Shown here piece by piece: positions 19,073 to 26,684 of a stretch of DNA of 64,000 nt. Numbering within the stretch: the stretch's first letter is position 1; each line of letters starts with the position of its first letter. Under the pieces are notes generated by a model. It did not search any database. It had not been told where the DNA came from and saw nothing but the letters and a program-made list of their open reading frames with translations. Source of the DNA: Psychroserpens jangbogonensis (GTDB taxonomy: Bacteria; Bacteroidota; Bacteroidia; Flavobacteriales; Flavobacteriaceae); assembly GCF_000797465.1 (NCBI RefSeq), contig NZ_JSWG01000009.1, forward strand, positions 1 through 64,000, read 5' to 3'. Made by a program: the position numbers and the translations under genes.

Positions 19073-19303
19073 TTAAGCAGAAAGCTTTTGAGGAGAATAC
19101 CTGTTTTGCAATAGAAACAATTGCCTTAAAGCCGTTTTAATATTTTCGTTTTTTAATGGAAGTGTTTCAAATTTACCACTATCATCAATTGCAATTTTTG
19201 ATTTGCAAGTCTTACAAGTAAGCTCGTGAGAATCTTTTGATAAACGTTCAAGATTGTGCCCAAAAACAGAGCACGACATATCGTTATTAGTAGTAGTTTT
19301 CAT
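19073..19303 (-). CDS. Small zinc-binding protein, member 1 of a local three-gene family
   Basis: 76 aa. It has C-x2-FGHN (MSCSVFGHNLERLS) and LTCKTCKSKIAIDDSGKF, that is, one Cys and one His followed by a CxxC pair, enough for one zinc ion. The same layout recurs in the proteins at 20495-20773 and 20854-21117. It is the most divergent of the three and has a Gln/Leu-rich C-terminal helix (RQLFLLQNRYS). The family resembles the layout of DUF1660 phage-type proteins, but no phage genes are near. Function unknown. Confidence 0.7.
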   Translation of the reverse strand: MKTTTNNDMSCSVFGHNLERLSKDSHELTCKTCKSKIAIDDSGKFETLPLKNENIKTALRQLFLLQNRYSPQKLSA

Positions 19304-19421
19304 AAGTAGGTATTCATTTGGGATTAGAAACTTAATGAAAATGTTCTAGAGTTAGGTTTAAATGCTTATTTTTTCGATGAAATGCACAAATATTCAAAAC
19401 CAAAGCTTTGAAAATGCACTC

Positions 19422-19457
19422 AAAATAGTATGGTCTTCAAAAAACATACTATTTTTG
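19422..19457 (+). promoter_or_regulatory. thiL promoter with embedded 11-bp inverted repeat
   Basis: The -7 box TATTTTTG (19450-19457) is 4 nt before the thiL ATG, predicting a leaderless mRNA. AAAATAGTATG (19422-19432) and CATACTATTTT (19445-19455) are perfect inverted repeats, 12 nt apart, and the right arm overlaps the -7 box. This is a good operator candidate. No TPP riboswitch fits here. Confidence 0.6.
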
Positions 19458-19461
19458 CATC

Positions 19462-20514
19462 ATGATTGAAGATAAAAACCCACAACGTACGGCATTAGAA
19501 AATTTAGGTGAATTTGGACTTATAGACCATTTGACTAAAAATTTTGATATTAAGCATACATCCACTGTTAAAAGCATTGGTGATGATGCGGCTGTTTTAG
19601 ATTTCAAAAACAAACAAATTGTAGTTACTACAGATTTACTAATTGAAAATGTTCATTTTGATTTAAGCTATGTACCATTAAAGCATTTGGGTTACAAAGC
19701 TGTAGTTGTAAATCTTTCAGATGTTTACGCTATGAATGCTAATGCTACACAAATTACAGTCTCTATAGCTGTTTCAAATCGCTTCCCGCTTGAAGCACTT
19801 GAAGATTTGTATGCTGGTATTGAAGCTGCGGCTAAAATATATAACATTGATGTTGTTGGTGGAGATACAACTTCTTCAACCACTGGTCTTATTATTTCAA
19901 TAACTGCAATAGGTGAAGTTGACGAAAAGGATGTTGTATTAAGATCAGGAGCAAAAGCTAATGATTTAGTTGTTATTACTGGAGATATTGGAGCTGCATA
20001 TATGGGTTTACAAGTTTTAGAACGTGAAAAAGAAGTGTTTAAAGTAAATCCCCAAAGTCAGCCAGATTTAAGTTTGTACACCTATATTATTGAGCGTCAG
20101 TTAAAACCTGAAGCTAGAAAAGATATTGTAGAATTATTACAAAAGCTGGAAGTCAAACCGAGTTCTATGATTGATGTTAGTGATGGTTTATCGTCGGAAA
20201 TAATTCACTTGTGTAAAAACAGTGATGTTGGTGTTGAATTATATGAAAATAAAATTCCATTAGACCCTCAAGTGATCTCAACTTGTGAAGAGTTTAATAT
20301 TGACAGTACCACAATTGCTTTAAATGGTGGTGAAGACTATGAATTATTAATGACAATTTCTCAAGAAGACTTTCCGAAAATAAAAGGAAACCCTAACCTA
20401 ACTGTGATTGGTTATATTACAGAAAAGGCAAGAGGTATGCATTTAATTACAAGAGGTGAACAAGCAATTCCGATAATCGCAAAAGGATTTAATGCTATGA
20501 AAAATGAGGCGTAA
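19462..20514 (+). CDS. thiL: Thiamine-monophosphate kinase
   Basis: 350 aa. It phosphorylates thiamine monophosphate to thiamine diphosphate. Seen: the N-terminal GDDAAVLDFKNKQIVVTTDLL motif, NLSDVYAMNA (about 90), VVGGDTTSSTTGLIIS (about 133), SGAKANDLVVITGDIGAAYMGL, IDVSDGLSSEI (about 237) and ALNGGEDYELLMTI (about 292). The length is usual. Its 3' end overlaps the convergent zinc-protein gene by 20 bp (20495-20514). No other thiamine gene is in the window. Confidence 0.96.
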   Translation: MIEDKNPQRTALENLGEFGLIDHLTKNFDIKHTSTVKSIGDDAAVLDFKNKQIVVTTDLLIENVHFDLSYVPLKHLGYKAVVVNLSDVYAMNANATQITVSIAVSNRFPLEALEDLYAGIEAAAKIYNIDVVGGDTTSSTTGLIISITAIGEVDEKDVVLRSGAKANDLVVITGDIGAAYMGLQVLEREKEVFKVNPQSQPDLSLYTYIIERQLKPEARKDIVELLQKLEVKPSSMIDVSDGLSSEIIHLCKNSDVGVELYENKIPLDPQVISTCEEFNIDSTTIALNGGEDYELLMTISQEDFPKIKGNPNLTVIGYITEKARGMHLITRGEQAIPIIAKGFNAMKNEA

Positions 20515-20773
20515 AACCTATCAAACTTTCTTCATTACTAGTAATAAATGTTCTGTCTTGATTGAATCGCTTTTTAGACATTCTATTATTATGGATACGT
20601 TCTAGTACTGAATTAATTTCTTTGTATTTAGGCGTGAGTGGAGTTAGGTCGCCTTTTCCATTTGTTGTCATCTGTGCACTACAATGGGTACACTTATATT
20701 CTTTAACGTGATACGTAACTTTTTTAGAGACCTCATATTGGTGTCCAAAAAATGAGCAGTAGATACTTTTCAT
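20495..20773 (-). CDS. Small zinc-binding protein, family member 2
   Basis: 92 aa. It starts MKSIYCSFFGHQYEVSKKV and has YKCTHCSAQMTTNGKGDLTP followed by LTPKYKEINSVLERIHNNRM, nearly colinear with the neighbour at 20854-21117. One Cys, one His and a CxxC probably bind zinc. The extra C-terminal tail (about 15 residues) is encoded antisense to the end of thiL, so the two transcripts overlap. Function unknown. The family is common in Flavobacteria as hypothetical proteins. Confidence 0.75.
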   Translation of the reverse strand: MKSIYCSFFGHQYEVSKKVTYHVKEYKCTHCSAQMTTNGKGDLTPLTPKYKEINSVLERIHNNRMSKKRFNQDRTFITSNEESLIGFTPHFS

Positions 20774-20853
20774 ATTACAGTTATATTTAGTTATTACTTT
20801 AGATGGATTAGTCTAAATATATTGAAAACCAAATGTTAACGTGTGTTTTTTCT

Positions 20854-21117
20854 TTAATAAATCGACGAAGTGAGTGTTTTGTTCTTTAAACGCATCATTC
20901 GACGTGTGTAAATCTCTTCAAGTATGTTATTAATCTCCTGAAATTTAGGTGTTAACTCGGTAAGTTTACCATTACTATTCGTTGTTAGTTGACGTTTACA
21001 GCACTTGCATGTATATTCTTTAACATGTAAAGTTACCTTCTTTGTCATTTCGTAATTATGCCCAAAAAGGTCGCAGTAAAATCTCATTGGAGCAGGAGCG
21101 TTTGTAGTTTTTTTCAT
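20854..21117 (-). CDS. Small zinc-binding protein, family member 3
   Basis: 87 aa. RFYCDLFGHNYEMTKKVT, then VKEYTCKCCKRQLTTNSNG and LTPKFQEINNILEEIYTRRM. It is closely similar to member 2 across about 60 residues (the VKEY, TTN and LTPK blocks), so the pair looks like a tandem duplication. The conserved helix after the zinc site ends in a basic RRM/NRM patch that could bind nucleic acid; this is inference. It lies upstream of member 2 on the same strand with an 80-nt gap. Confidence 0.75.
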   Translation of the reverse strand: MKKTTNAPAPMRFYCDLFGHNYEMTKKVTLHVKEYTCKCCKRQLTTNSNGKLTELTPKFQEINNILEEIYTRRMMRLKNKTLTSSIY

Positions 21118-21179
21118 GGCTTAATGATTTGGGGACTACTAACATAGAGAAAAATATCAAACAAAAACGTTTAAAGGTT

Positions 21180-21956
21180 CTATTTTTCGATAAAACGTTT
21201 TATTTTGTAGGTTAATTCGTTCATATTTTCAATATGACTCATATGACCATCCGGGAATTCGACAATTTCAACATTTGAGTCGTAGGTTTGATTAATGAGT
21301 GTATTGTATTCTAAAACAGGATCTTCGCGTCCTATAATCATCATTTTTTTGAAAGTTGTATTTTGTAAGATAAACTCTCTATTTGGTCGAATTTTCATGC
21401 CTTCTAAAGCAGCAATTATTCCTTGAAGTGGAGTTTTAAGCGCTTCTAGTTTTACCAATTCAATATCCTTTGCAAATCGCTCTCTATTATCTGGAGCAAA
21501 AAGATTTGCGATCGACATACTTACAAATGTTTTGTGATTCGTCTTTACGGCTTCTATAGCTCTGTCTCTATTCGTTTTCCTTTCTGCATTATCCTCTAAA
21601 GCAGAAGAGTTCATTAAACACAAGCCATTAATTAGACCAGAATGCTTTTCAGAAAAAGCCAATGAAACATAACCTCCCATGGAATGACCAATAAGAGTAC
21701 ACGATTCAATTTTCAATTCATCAATAACCGTTTTTACAGCTTCTGCCATGTCTTCCATAGTATGGATATAACCTAAACATTCTGTTTGGCCATGACCTAA
21801 TAAATCAATACAAATCACTCTACAAGATGCAGTTAAATATGGTAGAAGAGATTGCCACATAGTACTGTTTTCAAGAAATCCATGTAATAAAACAATTGGA
21901 TCCCCTTGCCCTTCATCAGTATAAAATATTTGACTCCCTTTGTATTCTAAAATCAT
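21180..21956 (-). CDS. Alpha/beta hydrolase
   Basis: 258 aa with the full alpha/beta-hydrolase layout: oxyanion segment IVLLHGFLENSTMW, nucleophile elbow LIGHSMGGYVSL (Ser near 93), an acid in IIGREDPVLEY and the catalytic His in FPDGHMSHIEN. There is no signal peptide, so it is cytoplasmic. It resembles MhpC/BioH-like esterases; the substrate is unknown. The -7 box TATCTTTG is at 21981-21974, 17 nt before the ATG. Confidence 0.9.
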   Translation of the reverse strand: MILEYKGSQIFYTDEGQGDPIVLLHGFLENSTMWQSLLPYLTASCRVICIDLLGHGQTECLGYIHTMEDMAEAVKTVIDELKIESCTLIGHSMGGYVSLAFSEKHSGLINGLCLMNSSALEDNAERKTNRDRAIEAVKTNHKTFVSMSIANLFAPDNRERFAKDIELVKLEALKTPLQGIIAALEGMKIRPNREFILQNTTFKKMMIIGREDPVLEYNTLINQTYDSNVEIVEFPDGHMSHIENMNELTYKIKRFIEK

Positions 21957-21973
21957 TTTTAAACTATCTTGGG

Positions 21974-21981
21974 CAAAGATA
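21974..21981 (-). promoter_or_regulatory. -7 box TATCTTTG of alpha/beta hydrolase gene
   Basis: Exact match on the minus strand, leaving a leader of about 10-14 nt. Confidence 0.6.
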
Positions 21982-22041
21982 ATAAGAGTTTTGAGCTTAA
22001 AATCTCTATTTTGTCATAATCGTTAATTTAGAAAAACCAAC

Positions 22042-23340
22042 ATGAATAAAACTAAAAACCTCTTAGTTGTAAGTTTTGCTTTGTTCTCCTTGTTTTTTGG
22101 AGCTGGTAATTTACTATTACCTCCTCTTTTAGGTTATAATTCTGGTGAACATTGGTTATGGGTTGCTTTTGGATTTATGGTTACAGCTGTGGTAATTCCC
22201 ATTATTGGTATTCTTGCTCATGCCAAATTGCAAGGCACGCTTTATGATTTCGGAAAAAAAGTCTCACCAAAATTTAGTTTACTTTATTGCATCATTATAT
22301 ATGTGATTGCTGTAGCCATTCCATCTCCAAGAACAGCTGCTGCCACACATGAAATTGCGATTCATCCTGCATTTGGAACAAGTCCGTTGTTGACAAGTGC
22401 TATTTACTTTGCATTGGTTTTGGTTTTTGTTCTAAATCGTTCTAAAATAATCAGCTTAATTGGAAAATACCTAACACCTTTTATTGTGATTATGTTATTA
22501 ATGGTGATTGGTATTGGTTTATTTTCTTCAGAAATGACAACTCAAGTGATCAACTTAGACACACCTGCTGCAGTCATTGGGATTTTAGAAGGCTATCAAA
22601 CGTTTGACGCCATTGGTGCAGTGGTTGTTGGTGCTGTAATTATAATTTCTATCAATCTGAAAATTGATGCGAGTTTTGAAGAGAAAAGAGAACTCATTAG
22701 AAAGTCAGGTTGGATTGCTGGATTCGGTTTATTTATCATTTATGCTGGACTTATATCGGTTGGCGCCTATTATGGTTCAGAAATAAACATCAATGATACT
22801 TTAAGTAATGATATGCAACGAGCAAATCTTTTAAGAGGTATCAGTATTACCTCACTCGGAAGCTTTGGAAACACCATTTTAAGTGTCTTAATTTCATTAG
22901 CATGTTTTACAACAGCAGTTGGTATTATTGCTGGCGCAGCAGATTATTTTAAGGGATTACTCAACAATTCTCAAACGGTTTACATCATTACAGCTGTTAT
23001 TGCTTGTATACTCGGAATTGTTGTTGGACAATTAGATTTTAATTCGATTATTGTAATTGCTATTCCAGTTTTATTATGTGTGTATCCAATTACAATTGTA
23101 CTTATTTTACTGAATGTATTACCAGATAAACTTGCTACGCCATTAGTTTTTAGAGCTGTAGTACTAATAACTTTTTTATTCAGTTTACCAGACGTGATTG
23201 GGTTTATTAGTCCGTCAGAAACACTACAAAGTATTGCAGAATACATTCCTTTAGCACAATATAGTTTTGGTTGGGTGTTACCTGCTTTTGTAGTTTTCTT
23301 GGCAACGTCCTATATAAGTCAAAAAAAGCAAAAAGCCTAA
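22042..23340 (+). CDS. brnQ: Branched-chain amino acid transporter, BrnQ/LIVCS family
   Basis: 432 aa with about 12 hydrophobic membrane segments. The start MNKTKNLLVVSFALFSLFFG followed by AGNLLLPPLLGY is the family hallmark (FGAGNLIFPP type). PSPRTAAATHEIAIHPAFG near residue 95 matches the conserved SPRT region. It is a Na+- or H+-coupled importer of Leu/Ile/Val in the inner membrane. It ends inside its own terminator, so it is monocistronic. No partner gene is adjacent. Confidence 0.95.
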   Translation: MNKTKNLLVVSFALFSLFFGAGNLLLPPLLGYNSGEHWLWVAFGFMVTAVVIPIIGILAHAKLQGTLYDFGKKVSPKFSLLYCIIIYVIAVAIPSPRTAAATHEIAIHPAFGTSPLLTSAIYFALVLVFVLNRSKIISLIGKYLTPFIVIMLLMVIGIGLFSSEMTTQVINLDTPAAVIGILEGYQTFDAIGAVVVGAVIIISINLKIDASFEEKRELIRKSGWIAGFGLFIIYAGLISVGAYYGSEININDTLSNDMQRANLLRGISITSLGSFGNTILSVLISLACFTTAVGIIAGAADYFKGLLNNSQTVYIITAVIACILGIVVGQLDFNSIIVIAIPVLLCVYPITIVLILLNVLPDKLATPLVFRAVVLITFLFSLPDVIGFISPSETLQSIAEYIPLAQYSFGWVLPAFVVFLATSYISQKKQKA

Positions 23341-23363
23341 AACGAATACTTTAGGCTTTTTAT
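23330..23363. terminator. Intrinsic terminator overlapping the brnQ stop codon
   Basis: AAAAGCCTAAA (23331-23341), loop, TTTAGGCTTTT (23350-23360). The TAA stop lies inside the left arm. It also serves the convergent peptidase gene. Confidence 0.85.
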
Positions 23364-23379
23364 TATTTGATAGTTCTTA

Positions 23380-24672
23380 TTAAGAATTCATAAGATCCTC
23401 AATCTCTTCTGCTTCAATTGGTATGTTGCGCATTAAATTAAAAGGCTCACCATGTTCTTGAATCACTAAATCATCTTCCAAACGAATTCCGAAGCCTTCA
23501 TCAGGAATATAAATACCTGGCTCAACCGTAAAGACCATATTGGCTTGCATAGGTTCGGTTAATATTCCGTAGTCATGCGTATCTAAACCAATATTATGGC
23601 TTGTTCCATGCATGAAATATTTTTTATATGCTGGCCAATCTTTGTTTTCGTTTTGCACATCAGCTTTATCTAATAATCCTAAACCCAATAATTCAGATGT
23701 CATCAATTTACCGACCTCAACGTGATAATCTGCCCAAATAGTTCCTGGTACCAACATTTTTGTAGCGTCATCTTTTACACGATTGACCGCATCGTAAACT
23801 GCTCTTTGACGTTCAGAAAAACGACCAGAAACAGGAATCGTTCGTGTCATATCACTAGAGTAATTTGCATACTCTGCACCAACATCCATCAAGATTAAAT
23901 CACCAGCATTACAGGGTTGATTGTTTTCAATATAATGCAATACATTAGCATTATTTCCTGAAGCAATAATTGGTGTATAAGCAAATCCTTTTGAACGATT
24001 ATTTAAAAATTCATGCATGAATTCGGCTTCAATATTAAACTCCCAAACATCTGGTTTTACAAAGTTTAATACGCGACGTAAGCCTTTTTCTGTAATATCA
24101 CAAGCCTTTTGCATCAAGTCTAATTCAGCAGAATCTTTTACTGAACGCAAGCGTTGTAATATTGGATTACTCTTAGCGACCGAATGAGCTGGATATTTAT
24201 ATTTAAGCCATTTTGTAAACCGATCTTCACGAGTTTCAGTTTCTACATTAGCTCTATAATGTTCATTTGTATTGATATAAACCGTATCACATTGGGTCAT
24301 CAACTCAAACATGATTTTCTCCAAGTCTTGAAGCCAGTAAACCGTTTTTATTCCACTTGTTTTTAAAGCAGCTTCTTTTGTTAGTTTTTCACCTTCCCAA
24401 ACCGCAATATGCTCATTGGTTTCTTTTAGAAATAAAATTTCACGGTGCTTTTCATTAGGACAATCAGGAAACAATACCAAAATACTTTCCTCTTGATCAA
24501 CGCCACTCAAATAGAAAATATCTCGATGCTGTTCAAATGGCATTGTACTATCTGCACTTACAGGATAGATATCGTTCGAATTAAAAACCGCTAGGCTTCT
24601 AGATTGCATTTTAGCTACAAAGTTTTTTCGATTTTTTATAAATAGATTTTGATCAATCAAGTGATATTTCAT
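23380..24672 (-). CDS. pepP: Xaa-Pro aminopeptidase (M24B)
   Basis: 430 aa. It removes N-terminal residues preceding proline; cytoplasmic dinuclear-metal enzyme. Seen: N-terminal domain with FYLSGVDQEESILVLFPDC, and the pita-bread domain with the metal ligands in LILMDVGAEYANYSSDMTRT (two Asp), HGTSHNIGLDTHD (His), FTVEPGIYIPD (Glu) and IRLEDDLVI (Glu). The start is placed at ATG 24672 (MKYHLIDQNLF). A longer frame to 24723 would run through a promoter-like box TACCTTTA (24699-24692). Confidence 0.93.
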   Translation of the reverse strand: MKYHLIDQNLFIKNRKNFVAKMQSRSLAVFNSNDIYPVSADSTMPFEQHRDIFYLSGVDQEESILVLFPDCPNEKHREILFLKETNEHIAVWEGEKLTKEAALKTSGIKTVYWLQDLEKIMFELMTQCDTVYINTNEHYRANVETETREDRFTKWLKYKYPAHSVAKSNPILQRLRSVKDSAELDLMQKACDITEKGLRRVLNFVKPDVWEFNIEAEFMHEFLNNRSKGFAYTPIIASGNNANVLHYIENNQPCNAGDLILMDVGAEYANYSSDMTRTIPVSGRFSERQRAVYDAVNRVKDDATKMLVPGTIWADYHVEVGKLMTSELLGLGLLDKADVQNENKDWPAYKKYFMHGTSHNIGLDTHDYGILTEPMQANMVFTVEPGIYIPDEGFGIRLEDDLVIQEHGEPFNLMRNIPIEAEEIEDLMNS

Positions 24673-24791
24673 AGTATGATGTTTTAATATGGTAAAGGTA
24701 AATAGTTTAAATAAGTATCGCAACTTATCGCTAAATTACTATATTTACCGATGAACGGCAGAGATTCAATGTTTAACCCATACCAACCATT

Positions 24792-26561
24792 ATGAAAAAA
24801 ATTACATTTAAAAATTTGTTTACAACAGTAATAATGCTGTTTATGATTGCAAATTTATCTGCTCAAGAACTTATGTTTGAAGTTCCTTTAGCCACACAAG
24901 TACAGGCTTCTACTCAAATAATAGAAGGAAAAGTTATTGCCAAAACATCTTTTTGGGATGCCAATCAAGAAAACATTTATACAACAAACACAATAGATGT
25001 ATATAAGGTGTTTAAAGGCGAATCTTTAACTACTATTGAAATTATCACAAGAGGAGGTACTGTTGGGCTTGAAGCCGAAATTGTTACACCTAGCCTACAA
25101 TTAGGACTATATGACATTGGAATATTCACGTTACACAACAATAATGTCAATATTAACTCAACTTCTGCATTTCAGCCATTTAGTGAAGCTCAAGGATTTT
25201 ACAAATACAATACGCTAACTAATGTAGCAGCGAATCCTTTTATAGCAAAACAAGGTATTACTAGCTTTTATAATGAAATTGAAAACCTAACTAATAGTGC
25301 ATTTAAGAACGTTGGAGATTTCAGTATAGATGACATTATAAGTTCAAATGAAGCTAATAGAGGCTCAATAAATATATCTTCATTTAATCCAGCAACAGCT
25401 ACGGCTGGAACACAGACAGTTTTAACCATTAATGGTGTTGGGTTTGGTGCAACGAAACAAAACGTTGGGTTTGCTAATGCAAATGATGGAGGTGCTACTT
25501 TTACCTTAGCATTAGAGTCTCAAATATTAACTTGGACTGATACTCAGGTTACTGTAGAAATACCTTCTCAAGGTGGTTCTGGTCCTTTTGCATTAATTAA
25601 TTCTGGAGCAACAGCTGTATTAGCTCAATCAGGGAATTTAGATATCACATATGCTGAAATAAATGCTGTTTTTAATCCAGATGGAAATGGGAACTATGCG
25701 TACCCTACTCAACACATAAACAATGATGGAAGTGGTGGTTACATATGGCAAATGGAAACCGATTTTAATAACAATACAGCCGCAAATGAATCGTTCATTA
25801 GAGCTTTTGATACATGGAGATGTGAAACTGGTATAAATTGGACTATTGGAGCTGTTACTGCAGTAGATGTTGTTGCTGATGATGACATCAATATAATTAG
25901 ATTTGATAATGGCGCTGAGCTTGCGTCAGGAACTCTAGGAGTTTGTACTTCTCGTTTTGGTGGTTGTTATACACAAGCACAACCAACAACAGAAATGCAA
26001 TGGTTAGCATCCGAACTTGATATTGTTTTTAACGACACTACTAATTGGCAATTTGGACCAACAAATGCTAATAACTCTCAAATAGATTTTGAAACTGTGG
26101 CTGTTCACGAATTAGGACATGGGCATCAGTTAACTCATGTAATTGATACAAACAAAATAATGCATTACGCTATAGGTGGAGGCACAAATAATCGTGTATT
26201 AAGCGCTAGTGATATTGCAGGTGCAAACGATATACAATCAAGAAACACAACACTTACGCCTTGTGGAGCTCCAGTAATGATTGCTTTTGATTGCTCAACG
26301 TTAAGCATCAATGATAATGAAATTGCAAATAATATATCTATATATCCCAATCCAGTAAGAGGTATTCTTAATATTAAGCATTCAGCAAATATCATTCTAG
26401 ATAAAGCACTACTGTATGATGTAAGAGGACGATTGATTTCTAAAGTTGACCTAAAGAACACAACATCAATAAACACTAATCAACTTCATTCTGGAGTTTA
26501 TTTTATAAAGATTGATGACACAAAAGGAAATACCTTAACGAAGAAGTTTATTGTAGAATAA
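24792..26561 (+). CDS. Secreted metzincin-type zinc protease with IPT/TIG domain and T9SS sorting domain
   Basis: 589 aa. A signal peptide (MKKITFKNLFTTVIMLFMIA to SAQ) is followed by a beta-rich N-terminal region and an IPT/TIG-like domain (about residues 195-275, SFNPATATAGTQTVLTINGV). The protease domain contains HELGHGHQLTH (about 438), an HExxHxxxxxH zinc site, with IMHYAI as the Met-turn equivalent. The last ~75 residues (IYPNPVRGILNIKH ... FIKI) are a type A T9SS C-terminal sorting signal. The protein is thus exported by Sec, then moved to the cell surface or medium by T9SS. Substrate unknown. A box TATATTTA lies about 50 nt upstream. Confidence 0.88.
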   Translation: MKKITFKNLFTTVIMLFMIANLSAQELMFEVPLATQVQASTQIIEGKVIAKTSFWDANQENIYTTNTIDVYKVFKGESLTTIEIITRGGTVGLEAEIVTPSLQLGLYDIGIFTLHNNNVNINSTSAFQPFSEAQGFYKYNTLTNVAANPFIAKQGITSFYNEIENLTNSAFKNVGDFSIDDIISSNEANRGSINISSFNPATATAGTQTVLTINGVGFGATKQNVGFANANDGGATFTLALESQILTWTDTQVTVEIPSQGGSGPFALINSGATAVLAQSGNLDITYAEINAVFNPDGNGNYAYPTQHINNDGSGGYIWQMETDFNNNTAANESFIRAFDTWRCETGINWTIGAVTAVDVVADDDINIIRFDNGAELASGTLGVCTSRFGGCYTQAQPTTEMQWLASELDIVFNDTTNWQFGPTNANNSQIDFETVAVHELGHGHQLTHVIDTNKIMHYAIGGGTNNRVLSASDIAGANDIQSRNTTLTPCGAPVMIAFDCSTLSINDNEIANNISIYPNPVRGILNIKHSANIILDKALLYDVRGRLISKVDLKNTTSINTNQLHSGVYFIKIDDTKGNTLTKKFIVE

Positions 26562-26583
26562 AACTTTAATTAAATAATTTATC

Positions 26584-26620
26584 AAAAAAGGCGTCTCAAT
26601 AAAATGAGACGCTTTTTTTG
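26584..26620 (+). terminator. Intrinsic terminator after metzincin gene
   Basis: AAAAAAGGCGTCTCA, loop ATAAAA, TGAGACGCTTTTTTT: perfect stem and T-run. Confidence 0.9.
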
Positions 26621-26684
26621 TTTCCATCAGAAACTTATCATAAGCTATATTTCTTATCTTTAGTGCTCTTAAAAAACAACCATT

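Noticed and set aside
19380-19461. TPP riboswitch before thiL
   Set aside because: No room in the transcript and none of the conserved TPP-box sequence is seen.
19073-21117. Prophage remnant suggested by DUF1660-like zinc proteins
   Set aside because: No integrase, capsid or other phage gene and no att-like repeats nearby; neighbours are core genes.
24673-24723. 17-residue extension of the Xaa-Pro aminopeptidase
   Set aside because: It runs through a promoter-like box, and homologues start near MKYH.
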